47,106 nucleotides of DNA from Bacteroidia bacterium (GTDB taxonomy: Bacteria; Bacteroidota; Bacteroidia; UKL13-3), in NCBI GenBank assembly GCA_014376805.1, contig JACMQU010000155.1, forward strand, positions 1-47,106, in the 5' to 3' direction. A program made the position numbers and the translations under genes. Below the pieces are notes generated by a model, which saw nothing but the letters and a program-made list of their open reading frames with translations, ran no database searches and was not told where the DNA came from. Positions 34,676 through 42,956 of the stretch are shown here, piece after piece. Every line of letters begins with the position of its first letter. The first letter of the stretch is position 1.

Positions 34676-36142
34676 TTAGGGTTTTTTGCACCAAATTTCA
34701 AAATAATACTGCTGCCCTGCTGTTTGATTACTTTGTTTAAGCAACTTAACTACTTTGTTATTCAGCGCATCTAATTCAAAAATATAAGTTAAACCTATTT
34801 CATGTAATGCTGTTTTTAAATGTGTTTCCAAATAACCGCATCCATCTATAAGTTCATCAAAATAATTTTGGAAAGAAATGCCGGCATATTTTTCTAACAG
34901 CGATCGGTATAAGGTTTTTGTATATCCTTTTCCTGCTTTAAATGTTTGTTCATACAGGGCTTTCATTACATCATCAAGGCGGGCTTTACCTCCCGATGCT
35001 TTTATGATCATGACATCAGCCACCAAAGCAGCCAGCATACCTTCTGTGTATATCGAAACCTTACGGCCCTTAACGCCGGGTACATATCCATCCAGCCAGG
35101 TATCAAAGCTTGACTCTGCCACCGAATAATTAAATCGACCGGGGTTAGCCAGGTGTTTTTGCAAATCACCGTTAAAGCTTTCACAATATTGTTCAAAACT
35201 CCAGACACCGCTTCTTAACAATACCAAATCGCCATAATAGGTTGTGATGCCTTCATAGATATATCCTAGTTCCGAATAATTCTCTTTTGTAAAATCATAA
35301 GGCAACATTTCTTCAGGTCTTATGCGTTTCACATTCCACAGATGAAACAATTCATGCGAACTAATGGCCACAAAATTATCATAAAAAGCTGCAAGTTTCC
35401 AATCGCTTTCGGGCCCCATGGCAATCACCGTTGAGTCTGTATGTTCAACCCCATGCCTGAATGTTGTTTTTAAAATAAGGTAAAGAAAATGAAAATCTTT
35501 ACATGGCATTTCACCAAAGATCTTTATTTGTGCTTCGGTGTATGTTTTGGTATCGGCAATTAAACGATCCATATCAGGGCATTGTTGACCCTGAAACCAT
35601 AAGTGTATGTTGCCATCATTTACTTTAAAAGTTGTATGCGTTAATTGCGCACTGGCAACAAACGGACTGTCTGCAAGCTCATCAAAATTTTGCGTAAATA
35701 TGGTTTTACCTTCGGTTCTTAACTGGCAGGCAATTTTATAATCATCTGGCACATCTAATTCTATAGTTGCAGGTTCATCCATTCTTCCCACTATATACAT
35801 CATACAATTTACAGGGTTTATATAAAGCATCCCGCCATCAACATAACTTGCTCCGGCATCATACTGGTTCGCATAATATTCATATTCTATTTGCACCTGT
35901 TCATGTCCTTCTGAAAAAATGTCCCAGCAATCTTTGGTAACTTTTTTAAACTGTATGGCTGAACCCATTTTATCTTTAACGGTAAAGCAGCGAATATTTT
36001 TTGCATAGCTGGCCAGTTCGTACCTGCCCGGACGCCAGGAGGGCAATTGTACCCGTATGTTTTGTCCCGTATCATTCTTTATTTGCCATTGAACACCCAT
36101 AAAATGTTCGACAGGGTTTGAAATACCTATTTTGTAGTGCAT
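34676..36142 (-). CDS. M61-family metallopeptidase lacking an evident PDZ domain
   Basis: A glycyl-aminopeptidase-like zinc peptidase. HELFHLWNVKRIRPEEM (zinc His at 263 and 267) and the downstream ligand Glu in YIYEGITTYY (about 297) give the complete HExxH...E site. The N-terminal beta domain (QLPSWRPGRYELASYAKNI) is typical of M61. The ATG at 36142 (MHYKIGIS) was chosen because it lies four bases after a perfect promoter box; a Met seven codons earlier gives a non-homologous leader. At 488 residues it stops shortly after the catalytic region, and the C-terminal PDZ domain found in many members is not evident. No signal peptide is seen, so it is probably cytosolic. Confidence 0.88.
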   Translation of the reverse strand: MHYKIGISNPVEHFMGVQWQIKNDTGQNIRVQLPSWRPGRYELASYAKNIRCFTVKDKMGSAIQFKKVTKDCWDIFSEGHEQVQIEYEYYANQYDAGASYVDGGMLYINPVNCMMYIVGRMDEPATIELDVPDDYKIACQLRTEGKTIFTQNFDELADSPFVASAQLTHTTFKVNDGNIHLWFQGQQCPDMDRLIADTKTYTEAQIKIFGEMPCKDFHFLYLILKTTFRHGVEHTDSTVIAMGPESDWKLAAFYDNFVAISSHELFHLWNVKRIRPEEMLPYDFTKENYSELGYIYEGITTYYGDLVLLRSGVWSFEQYCESFNGDLQKHLANPGRFNYSVAESSFDTWLDGYVPGVKGRKVSIYTEGMLAALVADVMIIKASGGKARLDDVMKALYEQTFKAGKGYTKTLYRSLLEKYAGISFQNYFDELIDGCGYLETHLKTALHEIGLTYIFELDALNNKVVKLLKQSNQTAGQQYYFEIWCKKP

Positions 36143-36146
36143 ATTG

Positions 36147-36154
36147 CAAATATA
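36147..36154 (-). promoter_or_regulatory. Candidate -7 box of the M61 gene, 4 nt before its ATG
   Basis: TATATTTG on the minus strand is a perfect TAnnTTTG, followed by CAAT and then the ATG at 36142. The divergent small gene starts at 36156, so the two genes are packed start to start over about 13 bases. Confidence 0.5.
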
Positions 36155-36155
36155 T

Positions 36156-36401
36156 ATGAACATAGCTTACATAGTTTCCATCATCTCGGTTTTACTTTTA
36201 CTGGTATTTGCGGTATTATCATTTGTCCTTACATCCAATACAAGGTTTCAATTGATTTATATAGCTGTAGCTTCTTTTAATACAGGTGTGTTGTTTTGTT
36301 TGATCCTGATTAATTACAATAACTACAGCGCACTGATATGGCCAGGTCTGTTTTTGGTCCATATAATTACCAAGGTTAGGGAACTTTATAAAAGGCTTTA
36401 A
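36156..36401 (+). CDS. Small three-helix membrane protein of unknown function
   Basis: An 81-residue protein (MNIAYIVSIISVLLLL start). It is almost entirely hydrophobic, with three likely membrane helices (about 4-24, 30-51, 57-75) and a basic tail (KVRELYKRL) likely in the cytoplasm. A TTG start four codons earlier would overlap the M61 start, so the ATG at 36156 was chosen. It is divergent from the M61 gene. The ordered hydrophobic pattern supports a real protein, but I recognise no family. Confidence 0.6.
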   Translation: MNIAYIVSIISVLLLLVFAVLSFVLTSNTRFQLIYIAVASFNTGVLFCLILINYNNYSALIWPGLFLVHIITKVRELYKRL

Positions 36402-36739
36402 TGAAGTGAGATATGCTGCTTCGATTGCAAATTTTTTTGATGTACGATTGATGTTATTTGATTGAAGATGTAATATTTTTTATTGTCGATTTATGATTGT
36501 TGATTCACGAGGTAAGATTGAGGATTTTTTATTGACGATGGATGATGCAGATTTAAAAGTACGAAAATGGATGTAATGTTTTTATGTTCGATTTACGAGG
36601 CACTATAAAAGTTTATTCAACAAATAATGTTAGAAATTTTTGGGATAAAAATGACAGAACATTTCGAACAGTTTTACGAAAAAATAGTTTTTTTTATAAC
36701 ATAAAGATTACCTTTAACTTTTCAATATGAAAAAAGCCC
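36402..36739. repeat. Gene-poor spacer with short degenerate direct repeats
   Basis: No gene is seen in these 338 bases. The middle (about 36460-36605) holds repeated short motifs: CGATTTATGA at 36487, GATTCACGAGG at 36502-36512, CGATTTACGAGG at 36589-36600, and several ATTGAxGAT-like words in between. The pattern looks like a decayed, locally duplicated repeat unit and not coding sequence. Confidence 0.5.
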
Positions 36740-37420
36740 ATGAAAGTATTACCTTTATTCTTTTTATATTTTATGCTTCTTCAGTTTTGCCTAGAAGAAA
36801 CATTTGCTCAAAATTCTTCTTCTATCTCTTTGGCAGCCGGTTTTTATCAAAACATACTTATTCCATCAAAAATTAATAACTCTCAGTTTAACTCGCATGG
36901 TTACAATATTGGAGTTCATTTCAATAGAAAATTAACTGATGATAAAGAATTCATCTTTGGTCTTCTTTTTAATTCTACAAACATTACTGACTATAAAAAT
37001 CAAGTTAACTGCTTTGAACTTAGCAATATTCCAGTTACTTTAAATACCTCCATAAGTCAATATAATCTTGAAATTGTATATTTTATTAAAAAAAACAAGG
37101 AACATTTTTTTTACGGTTACGGTGCAATTTTAACCTATTTATTGTCCACAAAATTGGATCAGGATGTTATAGGCAGTTATGATAGCATTGAACTTACGAA
37201 TAAGCTTCATGCAACATTTGACATTCACAGAATCAAATATAATGCTCCATTTACAAGTTTCAACATAGCAGCAGCATTTAATGTAGGATTAAAGATTAAT
37301 AAGAAAATGAGTTTAAGTTACATTATCAGTATAGATTTAATTGCTAATCCCAGAAATTACTTTAGAATAGAACCTTATAATTTAATTAAAAACAATTTAT
37401 TATTAACTTTTAAAATTTAA
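36740..37420 (+). CDS. Secreted beta-barrel-like protein of unknown function
   Basis: A 226-residue protein with a signal peptide (MKVLPLFFLYFMLLQFC, cleavage near TFAQ). It is followed by alternating polar and hydrophobic beta strands (ISLAAGFYQNILIP, YNIGVHFNRKL, FGLLFNSTNITDY, YNLEIVYFIKKN, YGYGAILTYLLS, SFNIAAAFNVGLKINKKMSL). It ends in NNLLLTFKI. The pattern suggests a small outer-membrane barrel. No family was recognised. It is rich in Asn, Ile and Lys and more A+T-rich than most neighbours. It lies 65 bases before a second protein of the same general type, so the two are probably one operon. Confidence 0.7.
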   Translation: MKVLPLFFLYFMLLQFCLEETFAQNSSSISLAAGFYQNILIPSKINNSQFNSHGYNIGVHFNRKLTDDKEFIFGLLFNSTNITDYKNQVNCFELSNIPVTLNTSISQYNLEIVYFIKKNKEHFFYGYGAILTYLLSTKLDQDVIGSYDSIELTNKLHATFDIHRIKYNAPFTSFNIAAAFNVGLKINKKMSLSYIISIDLIANPRNYFRIEPYNLIKNNLLLTFKI

Positions 37421-37485
37421 TTTATGAAAAGAAAATTGTCTTTGAGAATCGTAACCCTAAAAAAATTGTCTTGGAACTGGACTTA

Positions 37486-38226
37486 ATGAATATGAAGAAA
37501 CATTACTCCATTTTAGCTTTAACTTTAGTTCTTATTTGGAAAACAACATTGAGCCAAAACATGTGTAGTAGATTTTCCATTTACTCAGGAATGTCTTTGT
37601 CTATTACACAATGGGGACTCTCGCCAATTTCCGAAATTAGAAAATGGGATAGAGGCATTGCTTCACTTTGTTTAGGTATAAAATATTATCAACCACTAAA
37701 AAAGAACGGTGTTTCTATTGGTCTTAGTTTAATTGAAAAAGGATTTCGAACAGATTATACCTTGTCTAATGTTGCAACAATGGCATCAGTTGCCTATCAA
37801 TACCGATTACATTATATTGAACTTCCTATCTTATACCATTTTAATATTAAAAGTAATTGGCTAAAGAAATTTTCCTTTTATTCAGGAGCTTCCTTAGGAT
37901 ATTTATTCAAAGATGACTTTAGGGTTCGGGAAGCTGATATAATTCAACTTGTAAATAAACCAAAACCAATAATTGGCTATTTTAATCTCTCTGATTCTTA
38001 TCAATGGGGAAATCGATTTAGGAAATGGGATATTGGAATTATTATCGGAACCAAGTATCATTTTAAGGAACTTTTGGATATTGAATTCAGCATTCAAAAA
38101 GGATTAATAAAAGTGGATAAATTAGAAGAAATTGATCTTGCCTATAACCTTACTTTTAATTTAGGAATAAGTTATCGCTTTTTGGTAATTAATAAATCTG
38201 ATACTAATGCTAAAAGAGGAATTTAA
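37486..38226 (+). CDS. Secreted beta-barrel-like protein of unknown function
   Basis: A protein of about 246 residues with a signal peptide (MKKHYSILALTLVLIWKTTL, cleavage near SQN). Strand-like segments follow (RFSIYSGMSLSITQWGLSP, GVSIGLSLIEKGFRTDYT, HYIELPILYHFNI, FSFYSGASLGYLF, KWDIGIIIGTKYHF). The theme IELPILYHF...GASLGYLF resembles the PorT-like beta-barrel domain common in Bacteroidota, but this is a weak match. The start could be 37486 or 37492; an upstream TTG frame start looks wrong. It follows the other unrecognised barrel gene. A short C-terminal tail (DTNAKRGI) breaks the usual aromatic end. Confidence 0.7.
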   Translation: MNMKKHYSILALTLVLIWKTTLSQNMCSRFSIYSGMSLSITQWGLSPISEIRKWDRGIASLCLGIKYYQPLKKNGVSIGLSLIEKGFRTDYTLSNVATMASVAYQYRLHYIELPILYHFNIKSNWLKKFSFYSGASLGYLFKDDFRVREADIIQLVNKPKPIIGYFNLSDSYQWGNRFRKWDIGIIIGTKYHFKELLDIEFSIQKGLIKVDKLEEIDLAYNLTFNLGISYRFLVINKSDTNAKRGI

Positions 38227-38572
38227 ATGACATTTATTTTTAACGGGATTTAGCTGTTCTTAAGTAAGCATTATCAATCTAAACTTTATTAGAATATTTA
38301 TGAAACAATATATTTTATTGAAACACCCATATTATATGTAAAATAGAGAAAGAATTTTATCTTCCTGCTCTGTTTTTAGATGAACATATAATGGGACTTT
38401 TTTGCAGTGTTAAAATAGTCTGTAGAGGTAAACTTGTTAAATAAAATTAATTTTCTTGATAATGATTTTTTAAAGCTTGGGTAATAAAAAATTCTAGTAT
38501 GTGAAAGGCTACAATTATTAGTGCTTGAAAATTGGGGTAATTCAGATTCAATTACTGTATTTTTCACTACAA
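38227..38572. other. 346-bp A+T-rich spacer with nothing recognised
   Basis: It lies between two convergent genes. No convincing hairpin terminator, repeat or protein-like frame was found. The only long frame (minus strand, GTG start, about 63 codons) is polar and has no family features. Confidence 0.4.
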
Positions 38573-39346
38573 TTAAATCTCCCCACTTACACCTAAACCG
38601 AATAAAGCAAGATCATATTTAACCGGGTCATTAGGGTCAAACATTTTTAAACCTTCCGTTAATTCTATCGCGGCAGTCCAATCGTTTTGAGTGCGCTGTA
38701 AGAGCCCGATTTTACGGGCCACCCGGGCCACATGCACATCAAGTGGACAAACAAGTTGTGCGGGTTTAATGGATTGCCATAAACCAAAGTCAACACCATT
38801 TTTATCTTTTCTTACCATCCAGCGCAAAAACATATTGATGCGTTTACAGGCCGAATTTTGTGCGGGTGAAGCAATATGTTTATATGTACGGGTTGGGGCA
38901 TAAGGCAAGCTGAAAAAGTATTGCCTGAACGCATTTAATGCTGCTTCCATATTAGCGTGTTTTGGATCATGCCCTTTTAAAAATGCATTCTCCAGCGATG
39001 CGTGCTTTTGAAAGTGATTTTGCATAAAAGCCAGAAAGTATAACAGGTCGGTATCGTTAAACGTACGGTGCCTAAAACCAATCATGGCTTTAAGATCCGA
39101 CTCTTGATGATTACAGATAAAATCATGCGGTGTTCCATCCATGCGGGTAATCAGTTCTTTGCTTTTTTTAATAATAGTTTTACGCTGGCCCCATGCAAAT
39201 ATTGAAGCAAAAAAACCCATGATTTCTATATCCGCTTTTGCAGAAAATAAATGCGGAATACACACCGGGTCCTCCGCTATAAACCCGGGCAGGTTAAATC
39301 GCTTTACCTGTTGATTCATGAATGTTTTTAATTCTTTATTGTTCAA
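38573..39346 (-). CDS. TIGR02757/DUF2400-family protein
   Basis: A 257-residue cytosolic protein of the conserved TIGR02757 family, whose function is not established. Recognisable blocks are GFIAEDPVCIPHLFSAKADI, EIMGFFASIFAWGQRKTII, NMFLRWMVRKDKNGVDFGLW and LVCPLDVHVARVARKIGLL. They are followed by AAIELTEGLKMFDPNDPVKYD and LALFGLGVSGE. The annotated start is a TTG, because NNKELKTFMNQQVKRFN aligns with the usual family N-terminus. The ATG nine codons later (39319) would cut that region. It is isolated between repeat-containing spacers. Confidence 0.9.
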   Translation of the reverse strand: MNNKELKTFMNQQVKRFNLPGFIAEDPVCIPHLFSAKADIEIMGFFASIFAWGQRKTIIKKSKELITRMDGTPHDFICNHQESDLKAMIGFRHRTFNDTDLLYFLAFMQNHFQKHASLENAFLKGHDPKHANMEAALNAFRQYFFSLPYAPTRTYKHIASPAQNSACKRINMFLRWMVRKDKNGVDFGLWQSIKPAQLVCPLDVHVARVARKIGLLQRTQNDWTAAIELTEGLKMFDPNDPVKYDLALFGLGVSGEI

Positions 39347-39742
39347 AATAGTTTGTAGCGAGTATTGGTGTTCTTTTATATTTAATCACATTTTGCGGCT
39401 TACAAATATGACTGTCTTTTTCTATATAATATTCTTTTTTAACACAGAGAAGGAAGAGCTTATTTAATCGGGAGGAGAAAGAAGAGTTTAAAATTTATAC
39501 CCGTGTATTTACTTCTCTTCCTCTGTGTTAAAACCCAATCTTTACAGTGACCTGCAATAATTATTTGTGTGTATTGAATTCTTTTTTTTAACACAGAGAA
39601 GGAAGTGCTCATTTAATCGGGAAAAGAAAGAAGTGAAAAAAATTATTCTACTTAAAAAACAATTGAAAACCATTACATAAAATTTGCTGCACCATAATTG
39701 CGGCAAGTTTTTATATTTGTTTAAATTAACAGCACTTCAACA
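39347..39742. repeat. Spacer with two direct and one inverted copy of a TTAACACAGAG repeat
   Basis: Copy 1 (39431-39484) and copy 2 (39578-39633) are near-identical: an ATTC plus T-run, then AACACAGAGAAGGAAG, a GCT-containing step and ATTTAATCGGGA. They differ by about four substitutions and the T-run length. Between them, CTCTGTGTTAA at 39521-39531 is an inverted partner able to pair with either copy. The last 30 bases hold the promoter of the next gene. No gene is seen. Confidence 0.75.
39712..39719 (+). promoter_or_regulatory. Candidate -7 box of the DPP III gene
   Basis: TATATTTG is a perfect TAnnTTTG, 23 bases before the ATG at 39743. A TTTG lies about 25 bases upstream of the box, somewhat far for a -33 element. 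Confidence 0.5.
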
Positions 39743-41806
39743 ATGAATATCAAACGAACCATTATGTACACAGCATTAGGCGCGGCAACGGTTATTACCA
39801 GCTTTAAAGGAGATCCGAAACAAAAGCCCAAAACAAAAACAACTCCCGCATTTGAAGTAAACTGCGATCAGTTTGCCGATCTGCAGGTTTTGCGTTATCA
39901 AATTCCCGGCTTTAATGAACTTACTGCCAAACAAAAAGAACTGGCTTATTATTTATCAGAAGCCGCCAACTGCGGACGCGACATTTTTTATGACCAGAAA
40001 TACAAATATAATTTAACCATTCGCAGAACCGTGGAAGCAATTTTAATTACCTATAAAGGTGATAAAAAAAGCAGTGACTGGAAAAAATTTGAAACCTACG
40101 CCAAACGTGTCTTTTTTTCAAATGGAATTCACCATCATTATTCAAATTTAAAATTTTTGCCCGAGTGCAGCTATGAATATTTTGAGACACTTGTAAAAGC
40201 CAGTGATGCAGCTAAATTACCGCTCGATGGTAAAATGGTAAGTGAACTTCTCGCTATCTTAAAGCCTGTTATTTTTGATCCGAAAATAGATGCTAAAATT
40301 GTAAATCTTGCTTCAGGTATTGATAATGTGGTAGCCTCAGCAAATAACTTTTACGAAGGTGTTACACAAAAAGAAGTGGAAGATTTTTATGCCGCTAAGA
40401 TAGATAAAAATGATGCAACTCCCATTTCATACGGACTGAATTCTAAACTGGTTAAAGAAAATGGTAAGCTGGTAGAAAAGGTTTGGAAAGTTGGTGGTAT
40501 GTATGGTGCAGCAATAGAAAAAATTGTTTACTGGTTAGAGAAAGCAGTACCTCTCGCGGAAAATGAACAACAAAAGAAAACACTTCAGTTATTGGTTGAA
40601 TATTTTAAAACCGGCGATTTAAAAAAGTGGGATGAATATAATATCGCCTGGGTGAGCGATACAGAAAGCAGACTGGATGTAGTTAATGGTTTTATAGAAG
40701 TGTATGATGATGCAATTGGTAAACGTGCATCGTTTGAATCGGTGGTAAGCTTAAAGGATATGGAAGCAACCAAACGAATTTCTGCCATAGCAAAAGAAGC
40801 ACAGTGGTTTGAAGACCATTCGCCAATTATGGATATTCATAAAAAGAAAAGTGTAAAAGGTATAACTGCAAAGGTAATTACCGTAATTCAGGAAGCCGGT
40901 GCCAGTAACCCTTCCACTCCCATTGGTATTAACCTGCCTAATGCCAATTGGATAAGACAGCAACATGGTTCAAAATCTGTATCATTGGGCAATATTGTGC
41001 ATTCATATAATATTGTAGGAGCTAAAAGCCCTATGATGAAAGAGTTTGCTTTAACAGCCGAAGAGATAGCCCGTAACGCCAAATATGGTGCACTGGCAAG
41101 CGACTTACATACAGATATGCATGAGGTAATCGGGCATGCTTCCGGACAGATAAACCCCGGCATTGGTGATCCGGATCAGACCTTAAAAAATTATGCCAGT
41201 ACATTGGAAGAGGCCCGTGCAGACTTAGTGGCCCTGTATTATATTTACGATCCAAAACTGGTTGAAATGGGTGTAATGCCAAATCTGGAAGTTGGTAAAG
41301 CAGAATATGATGGTTATATCAGAAATGGATTATTAACGCAGTTAACACGCTTGCAAGTAGGCGAAAATTTAGAAGAAGCACACATGCGTAACCGACAGTT
41401 AAATGCTATGTGGGCATACGAAAAAGGCAAAGCAGATAACGTTATAGAAATGGTAACTAAAGATGGTAAAACATACGTACGGGTAAACAATTATGAAAAA
41501 TTACGCAACTTGTTTGGTGAATTATTAAAAGAGATTCAACGTATAAAATCTGAAGGAGATTTTAATGCCGCATCTGCTTTGGTAGAAGGCTACGGTGTTA
41601 AGGTTGATCAAACTTTACTGAAAGAAATAAAAACCCGTTTTGACAAATTAAAGGTCGCAGCTTACAAAGGATTTATTCAACCAGAACTTGAAGCAGTAAT
41701 GGAAGGAGAAAAAATTAAAAGTGTAAAAGTAATTTATCCTGACAACTGGTTAAACGATCAGTTAAAACGAAGTAAAAAATACTCGTTTTTACCTAACATG
41801 AATTAA
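39743..41806 (+). CDS. Dipeptidyl-peptidase III (peptidase family M49)
   Basis: A zinc exopeptidase that removes dipeptides from peptide N-termini. The M49 signature is complete: HEVIGH at 460-465, the longer HExxxH spacing special to this family, and the second zinc motif EEARAD at 489-494. VKGITAKVITVIQEAGASNP and IGINLPNANWIRQQHGSKSV are also family blocks. Length (687) matches bacterial members. The first about 25 residues (RTIMYTALGAATVITSFKGD) look like a weak signal or membrane anchor, followed by a Lys/Pro/Thr-rich linker. The enzyme may therefore be exported, though no clear cleavage site is seen. It has its own promoter-like box and a strong terminator, so it is probably monocistronic. 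Confidence 0.93.
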   Translation: MNIKRTIMYTALGAATVITSFKGDPKQKPKTKTTPAFEVNCDQFADLQVLRYQIPGFNELTAKQKELAYYLSEAANCGRDIFYDQKYKYNLTIRRTVEAILITYKGDKKSSDWKKFETYAKRVFFSNGIHHHYSNLKFLPECSYEYFETLVKASDAAKLPLDGKMVSELLAILKPVIFDPKIDAKIVNLASGIDNVVASANNFYEGVTQKEVEDFYAAKIDKNDATPISYGLNSKLVKENGKLVEKVWKVGGMYGAAIEKIVYWLEKAVPLAENEQQKKTLQLLVEYFKTGDLKKWDEYNIAWVSDTESRLDVVNGFIEVYDDAIGKRASFESVVSLKDMEATKRISAIAKEAQWFEDHSPIMDIHKKKSVKGITAKVITVIQEAGASNPSTPIGINLPNANWIRQQHGSKSVSLGNIVHSYNIVGAKSPMMKEFALTAEEIARNAKYGALASDLHTDMHEVIGHASGQINPGIGDPDQTLKNYASTLEEARADLVALYYIYDPKLVEMGVMPNLEVGKAEYDGYIRNGLLTQLTRLQVGENLEEAHMRNRQLNAMWAYEKGKADNVIEMVTKDGKTYVRVNNYEKLRNLFGELLKEIQRIKSEGDFNAASALVEGYGVKVDQTLLKEIKTRFDKLKVAAYKGFIQPELEAVMEGEKIKSVKVIYPDNWLNDQLKRSKKYSFLPNMN

Positions 41807-41812
41807 TTAATT

Positions 41813-41857
41813 GCCCTACAAAAAAACCTGTGCATGCATAGGTTTTTTTTGTAGGGC
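41813..41857 (+). terminator. Intrinsic terminator of the DPP III gene
   Basis: Arms GCCCTACAAAAAAACCT and AGGTTTTTTTTGTAGGGC pair around the loop GTGCATGCAT, starting six bases after the stop. The T-run lies inside the stem, so termination may occur at the inner CCT/AGG hairpin. Confidence 0.85.
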
Positions 41858-41901
41858 ATGGCTCAATTTTTGATGTATAATTGTTTATTAAAACTAAAAC
41901 C

Positions 41902-42537
41902 ATGAAAAAAATATTTATCTTCATTAATCTGCTTATAGGTGTTCATCTTGTAAATGCCCAGCAAATTGAATTAGGAATTAAAGCCGGTATTAACGTAGGC
42001 AGAGGCAGTTTGTCTGATATCAGCAACGGAACGGCACTTATTCCGGCAACAATTGATAATGTTACCGGGTTTAACGGAGGTGTTTATGGGCGTTTTAAAA
42101 TTATTCTGGTAGGCTTATATCTTCAGCCTGAACTGGTGCTAAATACCCGAAATGGGGTTTATAATTTTAATGATGGTGGTAAAAATTTCCACGTTACCAA
42201 TAACACTACTTATTTAGATGTTCCGGTTTTGGTGGGTTTTAAAATTGTTAAAATATTCAGGGTTTATGCCGGACCCAATTTTCAATTTTTGTTAAGTCAG
42301 AATACCACTTTATCAGATCAGTCTATTAGCGGTCTCAGCAGAAAAAACCTGGATAAGAGTAATACCGGTTTACAGGTTGGGGTTGGTTTGGATTTATGGA
42401 AACTCCGTTTAGATGCCAAGTGGGACTGGAACCCAACCAGTATGGGCAGTTTTATGCAGTATAATAATTCTTCACCGAACCTTACAAACAGTATGTTTAC
42501 ATTTCAGTTAGGATATAAGTTTTGGGGTATTTTATAA
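41902..42537 (+). CDS. PorT-like outer-membrane beta-barrel protein
   Basis: A 211-residue protein with signal peptide MKKIFIFINLLIGVHLVNAQ. It has the usual small Bacteroidota barrel pattern: IELGIKAGINVGRGS, FNGGVYGRFKIILVGLYLQP, YLDVPVLVGFKIVKIFRVYA, GPNFQFLLSQNT, GLQVGVGLDLWKLRLDAKW and FTFQLGYKFWGIL. It fits the outer-membrane beta-barrel (PorT-like) domain family. The ATG at 41902 was chosen over a TTG seven codons earlier, because it starts the signal peptide. The role is unknown. Such proteins are numerous in these genomes and are rarely T9SS PorT itself. The next gene starts one base after its stop. Confidence 0.85.
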   Translation: MKKIFIFINLLIGVHLVNAQQIELGIKAGINVGRGSLSDISNGTALIPATIDNVTGFNGGVYGRFKIILVGLYLQPELVLNTRNGVYNFNDGGKNFHVTNNTTYLDVPVLVGFKIVKIFRVYAGPNFQFLLSQNTTLSDQSISGLSRKNLDKSNTGLQVGVGLDLWKLRLDAKWDWNPTSMGSFMQYNNSSPNLTNSMFTFQLGYKFWGIL

Positions 42538-42538
42538 G

Positions 42539-42886
42539 ATGCATATTGAGCAACTTCGCGAACATTGTTTGAAAAAGAAAGGGGTGGAAGAAACCTTTCC
42601 GTTCGACAATGAAACACTGGTTTTTAAAGTATCCGGCAAAATGTTTTGCTTAACCGGATTAAATAACTCCGGAGCCTGCAATTTAAAATGTGATCCGGAA
42701 AGATCTATTGAATTACGACAAACTTATATTGCCGTAAAACCTGGATTTCACATGGACAAAAAACATTGGAATACTATTGATTACAACATTGATTTGAATG
42801 ATAAAGAGATTCTTAAACTGGTTGATCATTCTTATGAATTAGTTGTTAAAGGCATGACAAAAAAAATGCGTGACCTCTTATCATAA
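42539..42886 (+). CDS. MmcQ/YjbR-family protein
   Basis: A 115-residue cytosolic protein of the MmcQ/YjbR fold (double-wing, DNA-binding-like). The family pattern is clear: LREHCLKKKGVEETFPFDNE, LVFKVSGKMFCLTGLN, NLKCDPERSIELRQTY, VKPGFHMDKKHWNTI and LVDHSYELVVKGMTKKMR. Its function is not established. It starts one base after the barrel gene and is likely co-transcribed and translationally coupled with it. Confidence 0.92.
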   Translation: MHIEQLREHCLKKKGVEETFPFDNETLVFKVSGKMFCLTGLNNSGACNLKCDPERSIELRQTYIAVKPGFHMDKKHWNTIDYNIDLNDKEILKLVDHSYELVVKGMTKKMRDLLS

Positions 42887-42956
42887 CTTGTCATCAGGCA
42901 ATCAATTTAACATATCATTTATCCGAATAATCCATATAATAACAACCAGCATTATT

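Noticed and set aside
37424..37486. 20-codon frame between the two barrel genes (MKRKLSLRIVTL...)
   Set aside because: Too short to support, no conserved feature; it may simply be leader sequence of the second gene.
38376..38567. 63-codon minus-strand frame just after the TIGR02757 gene
   Set aside because: GTG start, polar composition without domain features; it lies in an A+T-rich spacer where such frames occur by chance.
39431..39633. CRISPR-like repeat array
   Set aside because: Only two direct copies with a long unequal spacer, an inverted partner between them and no cas genes in the window.
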